From contig JANQHS010000002.1 in assembly GCA_028282565.1 (NCBI GenBank), forward strand, positions 1 to 36,745: 36,745 bases of DNA, written 5' to 3'. This DNA is from Cytophagales bacterium (lineage in GTDB: Bacteria; Bacteroidota; Bacteroidia; Cytophagales; CCMP332). A program made the translations under genes and the position numbers. The notes under the pieces are model-generated. The model did not search any database and was not told the origin of the DNA. It was given only the letters and a program-made list of their open reading frames with translations. Of this stretch, positions 19,054-28,047 are shown one piece after another. The number at the start of each line of letters is the position of its first letter. Within the stretch, counting starts at the first letter, position 1.

Positions 19054-20028
19054 CTATTTATCCTGATTCTCTCCTGAGATTCCGAATTCCAAGAGGGATG
19101 GAACCCTCATGAGTCTGAAGAACCACACAACATTTCTTTGAAGAATATGATCGGGATTTTGAAAGGGAGAGCCTTCCAACCAGTTTTTTTCATGAGGTAT
19201 GTTGACGAAAACCACTTCAGGCGTGAAATGAAAAGCCGCACCTTCCGGAAAGGACCTAATGATCTCCAAAATAGATTGAAATATTCTTGAAGTGATGCCA
19301 CTAAGGCTGGCGGTTCGATAAGCAATCATGGCCTTGGAAAACTCCGGATTCGAAAAACCGCTTTTCTTGAACTTCTTCTTCGCTTTTATACCTTGAAGAA
19401 GGTCAGCATAATACTCTTCGGCCTTTTTGGGAAAGACGATCAGCTCGCCGGTAATCGGGGTGATATTCTTGAATATCACCTGGTCACCTGCAAAACCGAT
19501 ATAGGCGGTATTGATGGTCGCATAGGTCATGGGGGACTGAAACGATTTCTCCTGGAACCATGCCCAGACATTCCAGATAAGAAAAGGAAAATAACCCGAA
19601 AACCCTGAAAAATAATCCCTGCCCTTGATCTTCGTAAGCTTGTAAGGATATAAGCCGCTCTTCAGAAAGTCCTTTGTAAACTCCTCGCCTTCAGGCCGGT
19701 ATTTCAGATTTCTGATTTTGCTAGAAGCCTTGATATGTTCAAAGAATTCAATCTTTATTTTCGGCATCAGGGCTTTTGCTCCAAATACCGGAGCATAGAA
19801 CAGAGAGAAAAGAAAGAGCCCTATCAAAATAGAGGCCGTGCCTATCAAAGCTTCGGCTTCAGGCCCCCCAAGGAATCCCATCAAGGCGATAATGCCGATG
19901 AGGAACATGGTCCCGCCGAAACTCATAAACAGAATCCTGTTGGATAAGAGGAGAATATAGATCCTGTAGATCTTCCAGTTGGTCCAATTGGACCTCAGAT
20001 TATGATATGCCTCTTTCTCAAGGCTCAT
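19054..20028 (-). CDS. Membrane protein, DUF3137-like
   Basis: Two N-terminal TM segments then a soluble domain. NPEFSKAMIAYRTASLSGITSRIFQSILEI...FHFTPEVVFVNIPHEKNWLEGSPF resembles the DUF3137 C-terminal pattern, from memory. Confidence 0.6.
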   Translation of the reverse strand: MSLEKEAYHNLRSNWTNWKIYRIYILLLSNRILFMSFGGTMFLIGIIALMGFLGGPEAEALIGTASILIGLFLFSLFYAPVFGAKALMPKIKIEFFEHIKASSKIRNLKYRPEGEEFTKDFLKSGLYPYKLTKIKGRDYFSGFSGYFPFLIWNVWAWFQEKSFQSPMTYATINTAYIGFAGDQVIFKNITPITGELIVFPKKAEEYYADLLQGIKAKKKFKKSGFSNPEFSKAMIAYRTASLSGITSRIFQSILEIIRSFPEGAAFHFTPEVVFVNIPHEKNWLEGSPFQNPDHILQRNVVWFFRLMRVPSLLEFGISGENQDK

Positions 20029-20036
20029 TATTGAAG

Positions 20037-21428
20037 CTAATAGGCATATTCCTGCCTTTTGAATACCAAGAAAAAAGTCTGAGAAATAATTTTCAAATCA
20101 AAAAGAAGCGACCATTGTTCAATATAGATCCTGTCAAGTTTCACTCTGATCTTCATCAGAGGCTCCTCCTTGGTTTCCCCCCGATACCCACTAACCTGTG
20201 CGAGTCCGGTTATTCCCGGCTTTACAAAGTGTCTCACCATATATCGATCAATGGATTTTGAATACTCCTCAGTTTGGAACAGCATGTGGGGCCTTGGGCC
20301 CACCACAGACATATCTCCCTTAAAAACATTGAAAAACTGTGGCAATTCATCAAGGCTGGTTTTTCTCAAAAATTTTCCCACCCGGGTAATCCTTTTGTCG
20401 TCCTTGGTCGCCTGGATCGAGTCCGATTGCTTGTTCACGACCATGGACCTGAATTTAAACACACGGAAAATATTGTTCTTAAATCCGGATCGGTTTTGCG
20501 AAAAGAAGATCGGTCCTGGTGAATCAATGTAAATGATGAGGCTCAAAAGCGGAATAAGCCATGATAAAACGAATACAATGATGAAAAGAGAAAATAGAAT
20601 ATCGAATATTCTTTTGATCGTACGGTTAAATGGGTCCGCCAAAGGGATTTTTTGAGTGATAAGAATTGGAATGGTCCCATAAAAATCCAATTCAAGTCTT
20701 CGTGTGGAGAAGCTTAAATAGTTGGGCAGAAGAACCACATTGATGAGGTTCTGTTCTCCAAATTCCATGATTTCTTCAATGGCATTCCCAGGCGTATCCG
20801 GGATCGATATGTAGATCTCCTCAATGTCTTCCTTTTTGCAAAATGCCCGAAGGTCGACAAGATTGCCCATCACATCCGAACCTCCCTTGAAATCAAAAAA
20901 ACCACAGAAATTAAACCCCTGCTCGGGATGCCCAACAAAGAAATCCCGAAGATCTTTTCCAACTTCCCCCCTGCCGACAACCACAACTTTGCTTTGATAT
21001 AGTCCTCTTTTTCTGGAGAGTCTGAAAGAAAAATGAACCCCTAACCTTCCTACATTGAGAAGGAGGTAAAGAAAGGCAAAGCCAACAAAAAAGAACTGCC
21101 TTGAATAATCCTCTCTGGCTATCAGAATAAAAAAGATGGTCAGAAAAAGTATGAAGAACACCCAAATCCTGGTAACCCGTTTAATAATGTTGATGGTCTT
21201 TGGATGCTTGTATGGCCTATAAAAGCCCCCGATTGCAGAGATGGCCAGCCAACCAATATTGTAATAAAGCCATAATGGCATATACAGGTTGTTATAATAA
21301 GGACCATTAAAAATCAGGCTGAAAGAACCAAACCTTAAAATGAAACTGAGGACAAAGGCGAGGTTAACCGACAATAGATCTACAATAAAGAACAGCGCTT
21401 TTAAAAACCTGTTGTATTGACTCCTCAA
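20037..21428 (-). CDS. Exopolysaccharide biosynthesis polyprenyl-glycosylphosphotransferase (initiating sugar transferase, WcaJ-type)
   Basis: N-terminal TM bundle, CoA-binding-like domain, C-terminal KRIFDILFSLFIIVF...SPGPIFFSQNRSGFKNNIFRVFKFRSMV...LRKTSLDELPQFFNVFKGDMSVVGPRPH. Start TTG. Confidence 0.93.
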   Translation of the reverse strand: MRSQYNRFLKALFFIVDLLSVNLAFVLSFILRFGSFSLIFNGPYYNNLYMPLWLYYNIGWLAISAIGGFYRPYKHPKTINIIKRVTRIWVFFILFLTIFFILIAREDYSRQFFFVGFAFLYLLLNVGRLGVHFSFRLSRKRGLYQSKVVVVGRGEVGKDLRDFFVGHPEQGFNFCGFFDFKGGSDVMGNLVDLRAFCKKEDIEEIYISIPDTPGNAIEEIMEFGEQNLINVVLLPNYLSFSTRRLELDFYGTIPILITQKIPLADPFNRTIKRIFDILFSLFIIVFVLSWLIPLLSLIIYIDSPGPIFFSQNRSGFKNNIFRVFKFRSMVVNKQSDSIQATKDDKRITRVGKFLRKTSLDELPQFFNVFKGDMSVVGPRPHMLFQTEEYSKSIDRYMVRHFVKPGITGLAQVSGYRGETKEEPLMKIRVKLDRIYIEQWSLLFDLKIISQTFFLVFKRQEYAY

Positions 21429-21444
21429 GGCTTAATTTTTCGTG

Positions 21445-21452
21445 CAAAGTAA
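21445..21452 (-). promoter_or_regulatory. Putative -7-like element (TTACTTTG) for the initiating glycosyltransferase
   Basis: Minus-strand TTACTTTGCACG, one mismatch to TAnnTTTG, 16 nt before TTG 21428. Confidence 0.35.
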
Positions 21453-21521
21453 GAATAATTCTTTTTCGCGGTCTAGCAGGATCATATTGAAAAATCCTTT
21501 ACTAAAATTGCATGTAAGGTT

Positions 21522-22271
21522 TTGGAAAAAGCGAAAGCGATAAAGATCGGAGGGATTCCGGTGGACCTGTTCGAGGAGGAGGATTATAAATCCCTCTTGA
21601 TGTCCGCAGTTGCTCAACAAAGCAAAAAAATCTTCTTCCACACCAACGCCCACTTGGTCGTTTTGGCCAATAGATCCGCCACATGGTTGAAGGAGGCATT
21701 CGCTCAAAGAGCAGATTATGTTATTTGCGACGGGGCCGGGATACAGTTTGGGGCAAGGCTTGTCGGTAAACCCATACCAAATAAGGTTGCTTACAATGTT
21801 TGGTTTTGGGATTATGCCCAGTTCTGCGCTGAAAACGGCTTTAGGGTTTTCTTTTTAGGCGGGAAACAGGAGGTGGTCGAAAGAGCCGCTGAGAACATGA
21901 AAGCGCATGCTGTAAACCTGATCGTTGATTCTCACCATGGCTACTTCGACAAAACAAAAAATAGCGAGGAAAACAGAGAAGTGATCAACAAGATCAATGC
22001 CTTTGGCCCGCAGTTGATACTGGTTGGGTTTGGAATGCCCGTTCAGGAGCAATGGATCCTGGAAAATGCCGAATCCATAAACAGCAACGCCTTCTTTTCC
22101 TGTGGTGGCGCGTTTGATTTTTTTGCCGGGAAATCATCCCTGGCGCCGAAATGGGTCAGAAAGATAAGATTTGAATGGTTCTACAGAATGATGCTCGAAC
22201 CTTTAAGGCTTGGAAAGCGCTACCTTCTTGAAAACCCCTTATTCATTTATTACGTTTTCCGAAACCGCTAA
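21522..22271 (+). CDS. WecG/TagA/CpsF family glycosyltransferase
   Basis: HTNAHLVVLAN, ADYVICDGAGIQFGARL, RVFFLGGKQEVVERAAENMK, LILVGFGMPVQEQWILEN, CGGAFDFFAGKSSLAPKWVRKIRFEWFYRMMLEPLRLGKRYL. Start TTG. Confidence 0.93.
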   Translation: MEKAKAIKIGGIPVDLFEEEDYKSLLMSAVAQQSKKIFFHTNAHLVVLANRSATWLKEAFAQRADYVICDGAGIQFGARLVGKPIPNKVAYNVWFWDYAQFCAENGFRVFFLGGKQEVVERAAENMKAHAVNLIVDSHHGYFDKTKNSEENREVINKINAFGPQLILVGFGMPVQEQWILENAESINSNAFFSCGGAFDFFAGKSSLAPKWVRKIRFEWFYRMMLEPLRLGKRYLLENPLFIYYVFRNR

Positions 22272-23520
22272 GACCGACCAGCCATACGGACATCACGAGC
22301 GATGTATAAAGCACTCCAAACCTTCTGCTCAGCATGGTTTCGGAGCCAATGCATAAGAAGAAAACCAGACCAATCGCAAAGACTGTAAGATCCCTGTTCT
22401 TCACCCCATAGAAAATCGGGTAAAAGACCATCGCAAGAAGTAGCAGAATTCCCGGTATGCCGACTTGGGTCAAGGTGCTGAGATATTGGTTATGGCTGTT
22501 GTATTGCCACCTGATGGCTTCAGCAATGTTCTTTTCTTCAAAACACTTCAGTAACTCGGCATTCTCATCCCCCGTGCCCACACCCAATACAGGGTTCTTT
22601 GCCCAAGTTTCAAAGGAGCATTTCCATTTTTCTATTCTGAGCGACCTGCCGGCGAATTCGTCTTTTTCATAGCTCGAATCTGGGTCAATCGCTTCCGAAA
22701 ATCTGGTTTTGCTGACGTCGATCTGGGTCAACAATATGGCACCAAGGCCCATTTCAATGATCAGCGCCAAAACCGCGGTAGCCCTTCGTTTTTTGAAGAC
22801 CATCAAATCGAACGTTCTGATCAGAGACCAGATCAGGTAGGTCAATATGCTGGTCCGGGAAGAAAGCAAAAACAGGAATATCAATAGGAAAACCTGCAAA
22901 GCCAGCCAGAAACCTCTCTTACCTGCTTTAAGTCCATACCATTCTGTTATGAGGCGGTTTTGCCAGACCACCAACAAAAACAAAATGAACAATGAAAAAT
23001 AAATGGGCTGAATGAAAAGGACCTTGGTAAGCTGGTTGTAAACGAAAAAACTGCTGTCCAAATCAAAGAGGCTTCCGGTTTTTTCCGTGCTCAACATGAA
23101 AGCAACCACCAGACAAACCATGGCAAGGGAGGAAACCGCCAATGTCAGCAAGGACAAAATGAAGTTTCTCTTTTCGTTATTCCACCTCCCATATGAAGCG
23201 ATGAAAAAAGGAAAAAAAAGCAACCCTAGCTTGGTCTCAAGCTGTGACAACCCGCTTGCAATGTTTTCGGTATAAAGCATACCTATCAGATATAACAAGA
23301 AAAAACCCATGCTGAACACTACCCAGGGATCCCCTATAGCCGCCCGGTAAGAATCATATGGCTTCTTGACGAAAAACCAACTGAGGATCATCAGTCCCAT
23401 AATGGGATTGCCATACTCTTGCTTAAGGAGGATGGTAGATATGCTTAAGGCCAGGAAAACCATGAAAGCGGTTTCCGCAGGTTTCATTTCTCCCGGTATC
23501 CAGCTTTTAAGCACCTTCAT
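22243..23520 (-). CDS. O-antigen ligase/polymerase-like membrane protein
   Basis: About 10 or more TM segments and the periplasmic-loop motif NPVLGVGTGDENAEL...YNSHNQYLSTLTQVGIPGILLLL typical of the Wzy/WaaL superfamily. Confidence 0.85.
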   Translation of the reverse strand: MKVLKSWIPGEMKPAETAFMVFLALSISTILLKQEYGNPIMGLMILSWFFVKKPYDSYRAAIGDPWVVFSMGFFLLYLIGMLYTENIASGLSQLETKLGLLFFPFFIASYGRWNNEKRNFILSLLTLAVSSLAMVCLVVAFMLSTEKTGSLFDLDSSFFVYNQLTKVLFIQPIYFSLFILFLLVVWQNRLITEWYGLKAGKRGFWLALQVFLLIFLFLLSSRTSILTYLIWSLIRTFDLMVFKKRRATAVLALIIEMGLGAILLTQIDVSKTRFSEAIDPDSSYEKDEFAGRSLRIEKWKCSFETWAKNPVLGVGTGDENAELLKCFEEKNIAEAIRWQYNSHNQYLSTLTQVGIPGILLLLAMVFYPIFYGVKNRDLTVFAIGLVFFLCIGSETMLSRRFGVLYTSLVMSVWLVGLSGFGKRNK

Positions 23521-24508
23521 GGATCAAATTTGCAAAAACCTCCTTCACTCTTTTGGCGGTTTCAATTCCACTCAGTTTTTCCTTTTGCAACAATTCTCTG
23601 GTTCGGGGTATTTTCCCCGCCTCTATTTTGGTAAGAATTCGATTGATCCCTTCCGTAAAAGAATCAACACTACGATCACAAACCGCAATTCCAAAGTCGA
23701 TCAATTCGGCCTCGGTATAATCCTTTCCAAGGTTCTCTATCAAGCCTACCGATCTATTCACAACCACAAAAATATTGCTTGCCATGGCTTCCAAAAGTGA
23801 GAGAGAATATGTTTCGTAAAGTGTTGGAAGGATCAGCATGTCAGCATTTTGGTAAACCCCGGGCATTTCGGAATTTGGAATATTGCCGCCCCGCACCAAC
23901 TCCAGGTCAGGATATTCTCTCACTGCTTTTTCTGCGATCTCATATCCCTTTTCAAAACGGTCTAACCCAAAAGGGAAGAAAGCTCTCCTTCCCTTCCCGG
24001 TCTTTTCTATGGGAAAAAACCTTTTCTCATCGACCCCCAGATAGTTGACCTGCTTGTATTTTTTTGAATACTTCCCATACAGTCTTTGCTGGTCGTTTAG
24101 GATAAAAACCCGATCAAACTTTGCCAAAGGATGGGAATTCCAGAAATGCGGGTACCTGATCCATTGTTTTATAGGCACATTGAAAATATTCTTCAATAAG
24201 AACCCATAACCAAGAACCGGCTCTGTCTCATGAAGTGCAAGAACCTTAACGCCTTTGAACCCCCCTATGACAGCAAGGATCGGCCAGGCACAGATTACAT
24301 GATTCACGAAAACGAGATCGAAATCATACCGATCAAGGATTGGCCTAAGTCTTCTTCCGTTTTCAAGATATCTTGAAATGCTCCCGGTATCTATTTCAAA
24401 TCCTTTCACCTCAACTCCATGAAGCGAATCCAAATTCTCTTTCAACTTCAATATTGAATCAGACCAGGAAGCGATCTTTTGCTTTTTGCTGATGAAGAGG
24501 ATTTTCAT
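23507..24508 (-). CDS. Glycosyltransferase family 4 (GT-B)
   Basis: C-terminal GT4 signature: NSEMPGVYQNADMLILPTLYETYSLSLLEAMASNIFVVVNRSVGLIENLG. Confidence 0.9.
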   Translation of the reverse strand: MKILFISKKQKIASWSDSILKLKENLDSLHGVEVKGFEIDTGSISRYLENGRRLRPILDRYDFDLVFVNHVICAWPILAVIGGFKGVKVLALHETEPVLGYGFLLKNIFNVPIKQWIRYPHFWNSHPLAKFDRVFILNDQQRLYGKYSKKYKQVNYLGVDEKRFFPIEKTGKGRRAFFPFGLDRFEKGYEIAEKAVREYPDLELVRGGNIPNSEMPGVYQNADMLILPTLYETYSLSLLEAMASNIFVVVNRSVGLIENLGKDYTEAELIDFGIAVCDRSVDSFTEGINRILTKIEAGKIPRTRELLQKEKLSGIETAKRVKEVFANLIHEGA

Positions 24509-25770
24509 TCCGAATCCGCCTTATTGGATAGCCTGGCAGGACTGAATACCGCAAAATAGGCTCTGCTCAGAAAAATGGTGCCCCTGGTAATCAGGGCTGA
24601 GTAGGCAGCTCCAAGAACACCATAGATCGGCACAAGCCAGTAATTGAAGCCTATGCAAACCACCAGTCCCACAAAGCCTGTCCAAAGGAGGGTTTTATCA
24701 TTTCTCCTGGCGTAAAGGATCAGCTGCGGGTAGGTGCCGATCGAAAGAAGTGCCGAGGCAAACAATAGTATCCAGAGAGAGCCCTGAGAATGGATGAGTT
24801 CCTCCTTGCCAACGAACTCTAACAAAGGTTCTATGAAAAAATAAACTCCGATAAAAACCACGGAGATAATGCCAAGGATCAACCCAAGGTATTCCCTGCT
24901 AAGCCTTCGCTTGTTATCCCGGATATTCTCTCTGTACGCCCCGAGAAAAAGAGGCATGAACTGAATGGTCACCGCGCTGCTGATGAGACTAACCGGAACA
25001 TTGGCGATGCCGGCAAAAAAACTGTAGATGCCCACCTCCGTTTTTCCGTGAAAAAGTTCCAGGAAGTATCTATCGATATAATCGATAAACCTCATGAAGA
25101 TCACTAGCAGGTAAAATGGCGCGGCAATCCTGATCCCATTTTTGATCCAAGCCCAATCAGGGCTGAACTTTTTGAAAGACCAAAGCCCATTATAATTCAA
25201 AACCCATAATCCCGCGAATACGGAAAGAGCATTTCCCAGAACCCAGAAAAGGAACAATTCATTCAATCCCAGGGGCCTGACGAAATGGGTCCAGGCAACA
25301 AAAAGGTAAATCCAGAGGCCACCTCTAAAAAAAAAGAGGATGTTAAACCAAATGCTGAATTTTCTGCTGGCCAGGAGGACTCCAATGTGCAACCCGAAAA
25401 GGTCAAATAGCAGCACAAGCGAAAAGGGGATAAAATACTTCCACTCGAGAAAATCAAGGGAGAAGAACCCCAGAATGAGTAATACGCCGGGAAAATAACA
25501 AAGCAGCAGAAAGAGTAGCTGGTTGGAGAAATAGTATCCCACTTCTCGGCGATCCATTTTTTCATATTCTCTGGAGCTAAATGAGTGAAACTCAAATCCG
25601 AGAATAAACACGAAAAGCGCAGCCGATACCGCGAATATATGATAGGTTCCCAGATCGCTCAGCAGGAAGTACTTGCCCAAATAGATTACAAGCAAAAGCT
25701 TTGAAAGCACCGAGAGACCTCTGAGAGTAAGGTTGGAGCCTGTTTTTAAAATGGTACTTCTTGAGATCAC
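24505..25770 (-). CDS. Oligosaccharide flippase (Wzx/MATE-like polysaccharide export)
   Basis: Polytopic protein with MISRSTILKTGSNLTLRGLSVLSKLLLVIYLGKYF start and PFYLLVIFMRFIDYIDRYFLELFHGKTEVGIYSF Wzx-type central motif. GTG start. Confidence 0.85.
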   Translation of the reverse strand: MISRSTILKTGSNLTLRGLSVLSKLLLVIYLGKYFLLSDLGTYHIFAVSAALFVFILGFEFHSFSSREYEKMDRREVGYYFSNQLLFLLLCYFPGVLLILGFFSLDFLEWKYFIPFSLVLLFDLFGLHIGVLLASRKFSIWFNILFFFRGGLWIYLFVAWTHFVRPLGLNELFLFWVLGNALSVFAGLWVLNYNGLWSFKKFSPDWAWIKNGIRIAAPFYLLVIFMRFIDYIDRYFLELFHGKTEVGIYSFFAGIANVPVSLISSAVTIQFMPLFLGAYRENIRDNKRRLSREYLGLILGIISVVFIGVYFFIEPLLEFVGKEELIHSQGSLWILLFASALLSIGTYPQLILYARRNDKTLLWTGFVGLVVCIGFNYWLVPIYGVLGAAYSALITRGTIFLSRAYFAVFSPARLSNKADSE

Positions 25771-25782
25771 TCTCCTGCAGCT

Positions 25783-26217
25783 TTATTCGGCAAGCGTTGC
25801 CTCATTGAGGATATACATCATATGGTTATAGTCAAATTGATTTAGCTCCAGTATACCCTTGATCAGAATGGGTTTTTCGGTGAATTCAATTTCCTTGACC
25901 GTATTGACTTCCATAACGGTCTCAGGTCCGGCGCCGCCACAAAAAAAACACATGTTATACGGAAAGGCTGATAGAACGAAAAAATTTTGCCCCATGAGTT
26001 CATCCAAAGGGACCATGTATCCTTTTATGAGAACCTCCTTTCCTTCAAGGGCTTTGATCTTGTCCGCAAAGATCGGATACTCCACATCGTATTCGAGATC
26101 CTCATCGTATCGCATACCATATTTGATATCCGCCAATACGTTCCAAACGGACTTCCCTTGCCCAAAGCTTTGCTGGACAAACAAACTCACCAGTATGAAC
26201 AATACCGCCTTTTGCAT
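25783..26217 (-). CDS. Small exported protein, DUF3299-like
   Basis: Signal peptide MQKAVLFILVSLFVQQSFGQ; KALEGKEVLIKGYMVPLDE...FFVLSAFPYNMCFFCGGAGPETVMEV resembles DUF3299 family proteins. Directly downstream of an FtsX/ABC pair. Confidence 0.65.
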   Translation of the reverse strand: MQKAVLFILVSLFVQQSFGQGKSVWNVLADIKYGMRYDEDLEYDVEYPIFADKIKALEGKEVLIKGYMVPLDELMGQNFFVLSAFPYNMCFFCGGAGPETVMEVNTVKEIEFTEKPILIKGILELNQFDYNHMMYILNEATLAE

Positions 26218-26222
26218 TTGAA

Positions 26223-27395
26223 CTATTCTGAAAACAATACCCTTGAGATATCCTTTCTTGCTCCGATCAATGCCGGGATAACCGAAGCCAGGATGCCCAT
26301 TAGGATAACGAAAACAAATAAAGACATTTCAAACGAAGTGAATGAAAATATATTTCCTTGGCTTGAAAAGCCAGGCAAAAGCCAGGAAACAAGACCCTGG
26401 TTCAAGACTCTCGAAAAAATATCGCCTACGACAAACCCCGCCACAGAAAGGTATACCCCCTCCAAGCACAGGGAAACGAAAACCGTCACCCTTGAAGCGC
26501 CCATCACCCTCATCAGGGAGATCTCATAGATCCTATCCGATAAAGTATTGAACAACGCAAACATGATGCTCAGCCCTGAGATCAGCATGATCACCCAGGC
26601 AAGGATCTCCAGAAAAGATATCAAAGGAGCGAATACAAGAAACAAACGATTCAGTTCAAAAGCCGGCGAGGCAACCGCATACCTTGGATTGTTTCTGATC
26701 TTTCTGGGAAAAGCGATCAGACCGCCAGGGTTTCTGAATCGAATCAGACAGGAGGTGATTTCCGGATCGGTCGGGTTTTCATCTCCATGAACCTCCCAAA
26801 TGGTTTCGGTAGAACAAAACAGCAGTTTGTCCTCCGGGCCTCCGCTTTTTTCCAATATCCCCACAATCTCAAAATGGCTATGGTCATGGGTCATGCCTTC
26901 CTCGGAAAAACCATGACTGCTGTGGATCTCGTCACCGATCCGAAGGTTCTCCAGTTTCGCTATTTCAGCACCAATTACAACCTCGAGATCGTTTTCCCAC
27001 ATTCTCCCCTCGATGGTACCGCAATCAAACCACCCGCAAAAAGATCCTTCAGTCCCGATGATCCTATATCCCTTGAAATTATCACCAATGGAGAGAAAAA
27101 GGTATTCCTTTATCAAGGGGTCTCTTAGAATTTTTTTAGTCTCTTCCAAGGGAATATTTCCGGTGGGAAAATCGATGTGAAACAAAGAAGACAAAACCAA
27201 TTGAAGTGGGCTTCCGTTTGCACCCAGAACCATATCCACTCCCTGAACACTCTCCTTTACCCTATTCTTTAAGGACTCCTGTGCGTTTGAGATCGACAGT
27301 ATGATCGCTGTACCCAGAGCAAAAAGAAGCAGGGTCAAAAAACTGGAAAGTGGTTTTTTCCAAAGGTTTCTCCATACCAACAGGAACAGGTTCAT
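26223..27395 (-). CDS. ABC transporter permease, FtsX/MacB-like
   Basis: Four-TM topology with a large periplasmic loop after TM1; FALFNTLSDRIYEISLMRVMGASRVTVFVSLCLEGVYLSVAG is the FtsX motif. His-rich loop HSSHGFSEEGMTHDHSHFEIVG. Confidence 0.92.
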   Translation of the reverse strand: MNLFLLVWRNLWKKPLSSFLTLLLFALGTAIILSISNAQESLKNRVKESVQGVDMVLGANGSPLQLVLSSLFHIDFPTGNIPLEETKKILRDPLIKEYLFLSIGDNFKGYRIIGTEGSFCGWFDCGTIEGRMWENDLEVVIGAEIAKLENLRIGDEIHSSHGFSEEGMTHDHSHFEIVGILEKSGGPEDKLLFCSTETIWEVHGDENPTDPEITSCLIRFRNPGGLIAFPRKIRNNPRYAVASPAFELNRLFLVFAPLISFLEILAWVIMLISGLSIMFALFNTLSDRIYEISLMRVMGASRVTVFVSLCLEGVYLSVAGFVVGDIFSRVLNQGLVSWLLPGFSSQGNIFSFTSFEMSLFVFVILMGILASVIPALIGARKDISRVLFSE

Positions 27396-28039
27396 GAGAG
27401 CGCCATTTGGTTCGAGAATTTTGATTTCAACCTTGCATCATGAGAAACGACCAAGAGAGTACTCCCAAATTCCTCTGCTTCTTTTTCAATTAGCGCGATG
27501 AGTTCGTCACAATGCTGATCATCCAGGCTGGCACTGGGCTCATCGGCGATCAGGATCTCCGGGCTGTTCATCAATGCCCTGGCCAGGGAAAGTCTTTGTT
27601 TTTCTCCAATGCTAAATGAAGTGATCTTTTTGTTTTGAGCCCCGGATAGTCCCAGGCTGTCCAAAAGGTATTTCACCCGGTCCTTCTCCTGTGCTCTTCC
27701 TGCAAGATAATTGGCCATGAGCAGGTTTTCTTCCACGGAAAGAGCGGAAAAAAACCTCGGGACCTGAAAAACCATTCCGACATGCTTCCCACGGAATCCA
27801 TCAATTTTGTTTGGTGGGAGGGCATACAGGTCTTCGCCTCTGATGATCACCTTCCCCTGATCCGGTTTCAACAATCCTGAAACAATGTTGAGAAGGGTTG
27901 TTTTACCACTTCCACTGGGGCCGATGATCAGCCAATGACTCCCTTTTTCAATCTGCAGGTCAGGATAATCGATGGTTCTTTCACTCCCATAACTGAAGGA
28001 AAGTCCCTGCCATAACAGATCATATCGGGGATCATTCAT
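27392..28039 (-). CDS. ABC transporter ATP-binding protein (LolD/MacB-like)
   Basis: GPSGSGKTTLL, FSIGEKQRLSLARALMNSPEILIADEPSASLD, VSHD. ATGA overlap with the permease. Confidence 0.94.
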   Translation of the reverse strand: MNDPRYDLLWQGLSFSYGSERTIDYPDLQIEKGSHWLIIGPSGSGKTTLLNIVSGLLKPDQGKVIIRGEDLYALPPNKIDGFRGKHVGMVFQVPRFFSALSVEENLLMANYLAGRAQEKDRVKYLLDSLGLSGAQNKKITSFSIGEKQRLSLARALMNSPEILIADEPSASLDDQHCDELIALIEKEAEEFGSTLLVVSHDARLKSKFSNQMALS

Positions 28040-28047
28040 GAATAATC

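Noticed and set aside
23366-23800. 144-aa plus-strand ORF across the ligase/GT4 junction
   Set aside because: Antisense to two supported CDS; no recognisable features.
25987-26529. 180-aa plus-strand ORF spanning the DUF3299-like and FtsX genes
   Set aside because: Antisense to two well-supported genes across their junction; low-complexity basic/proline-rich product with no recognisable domain.
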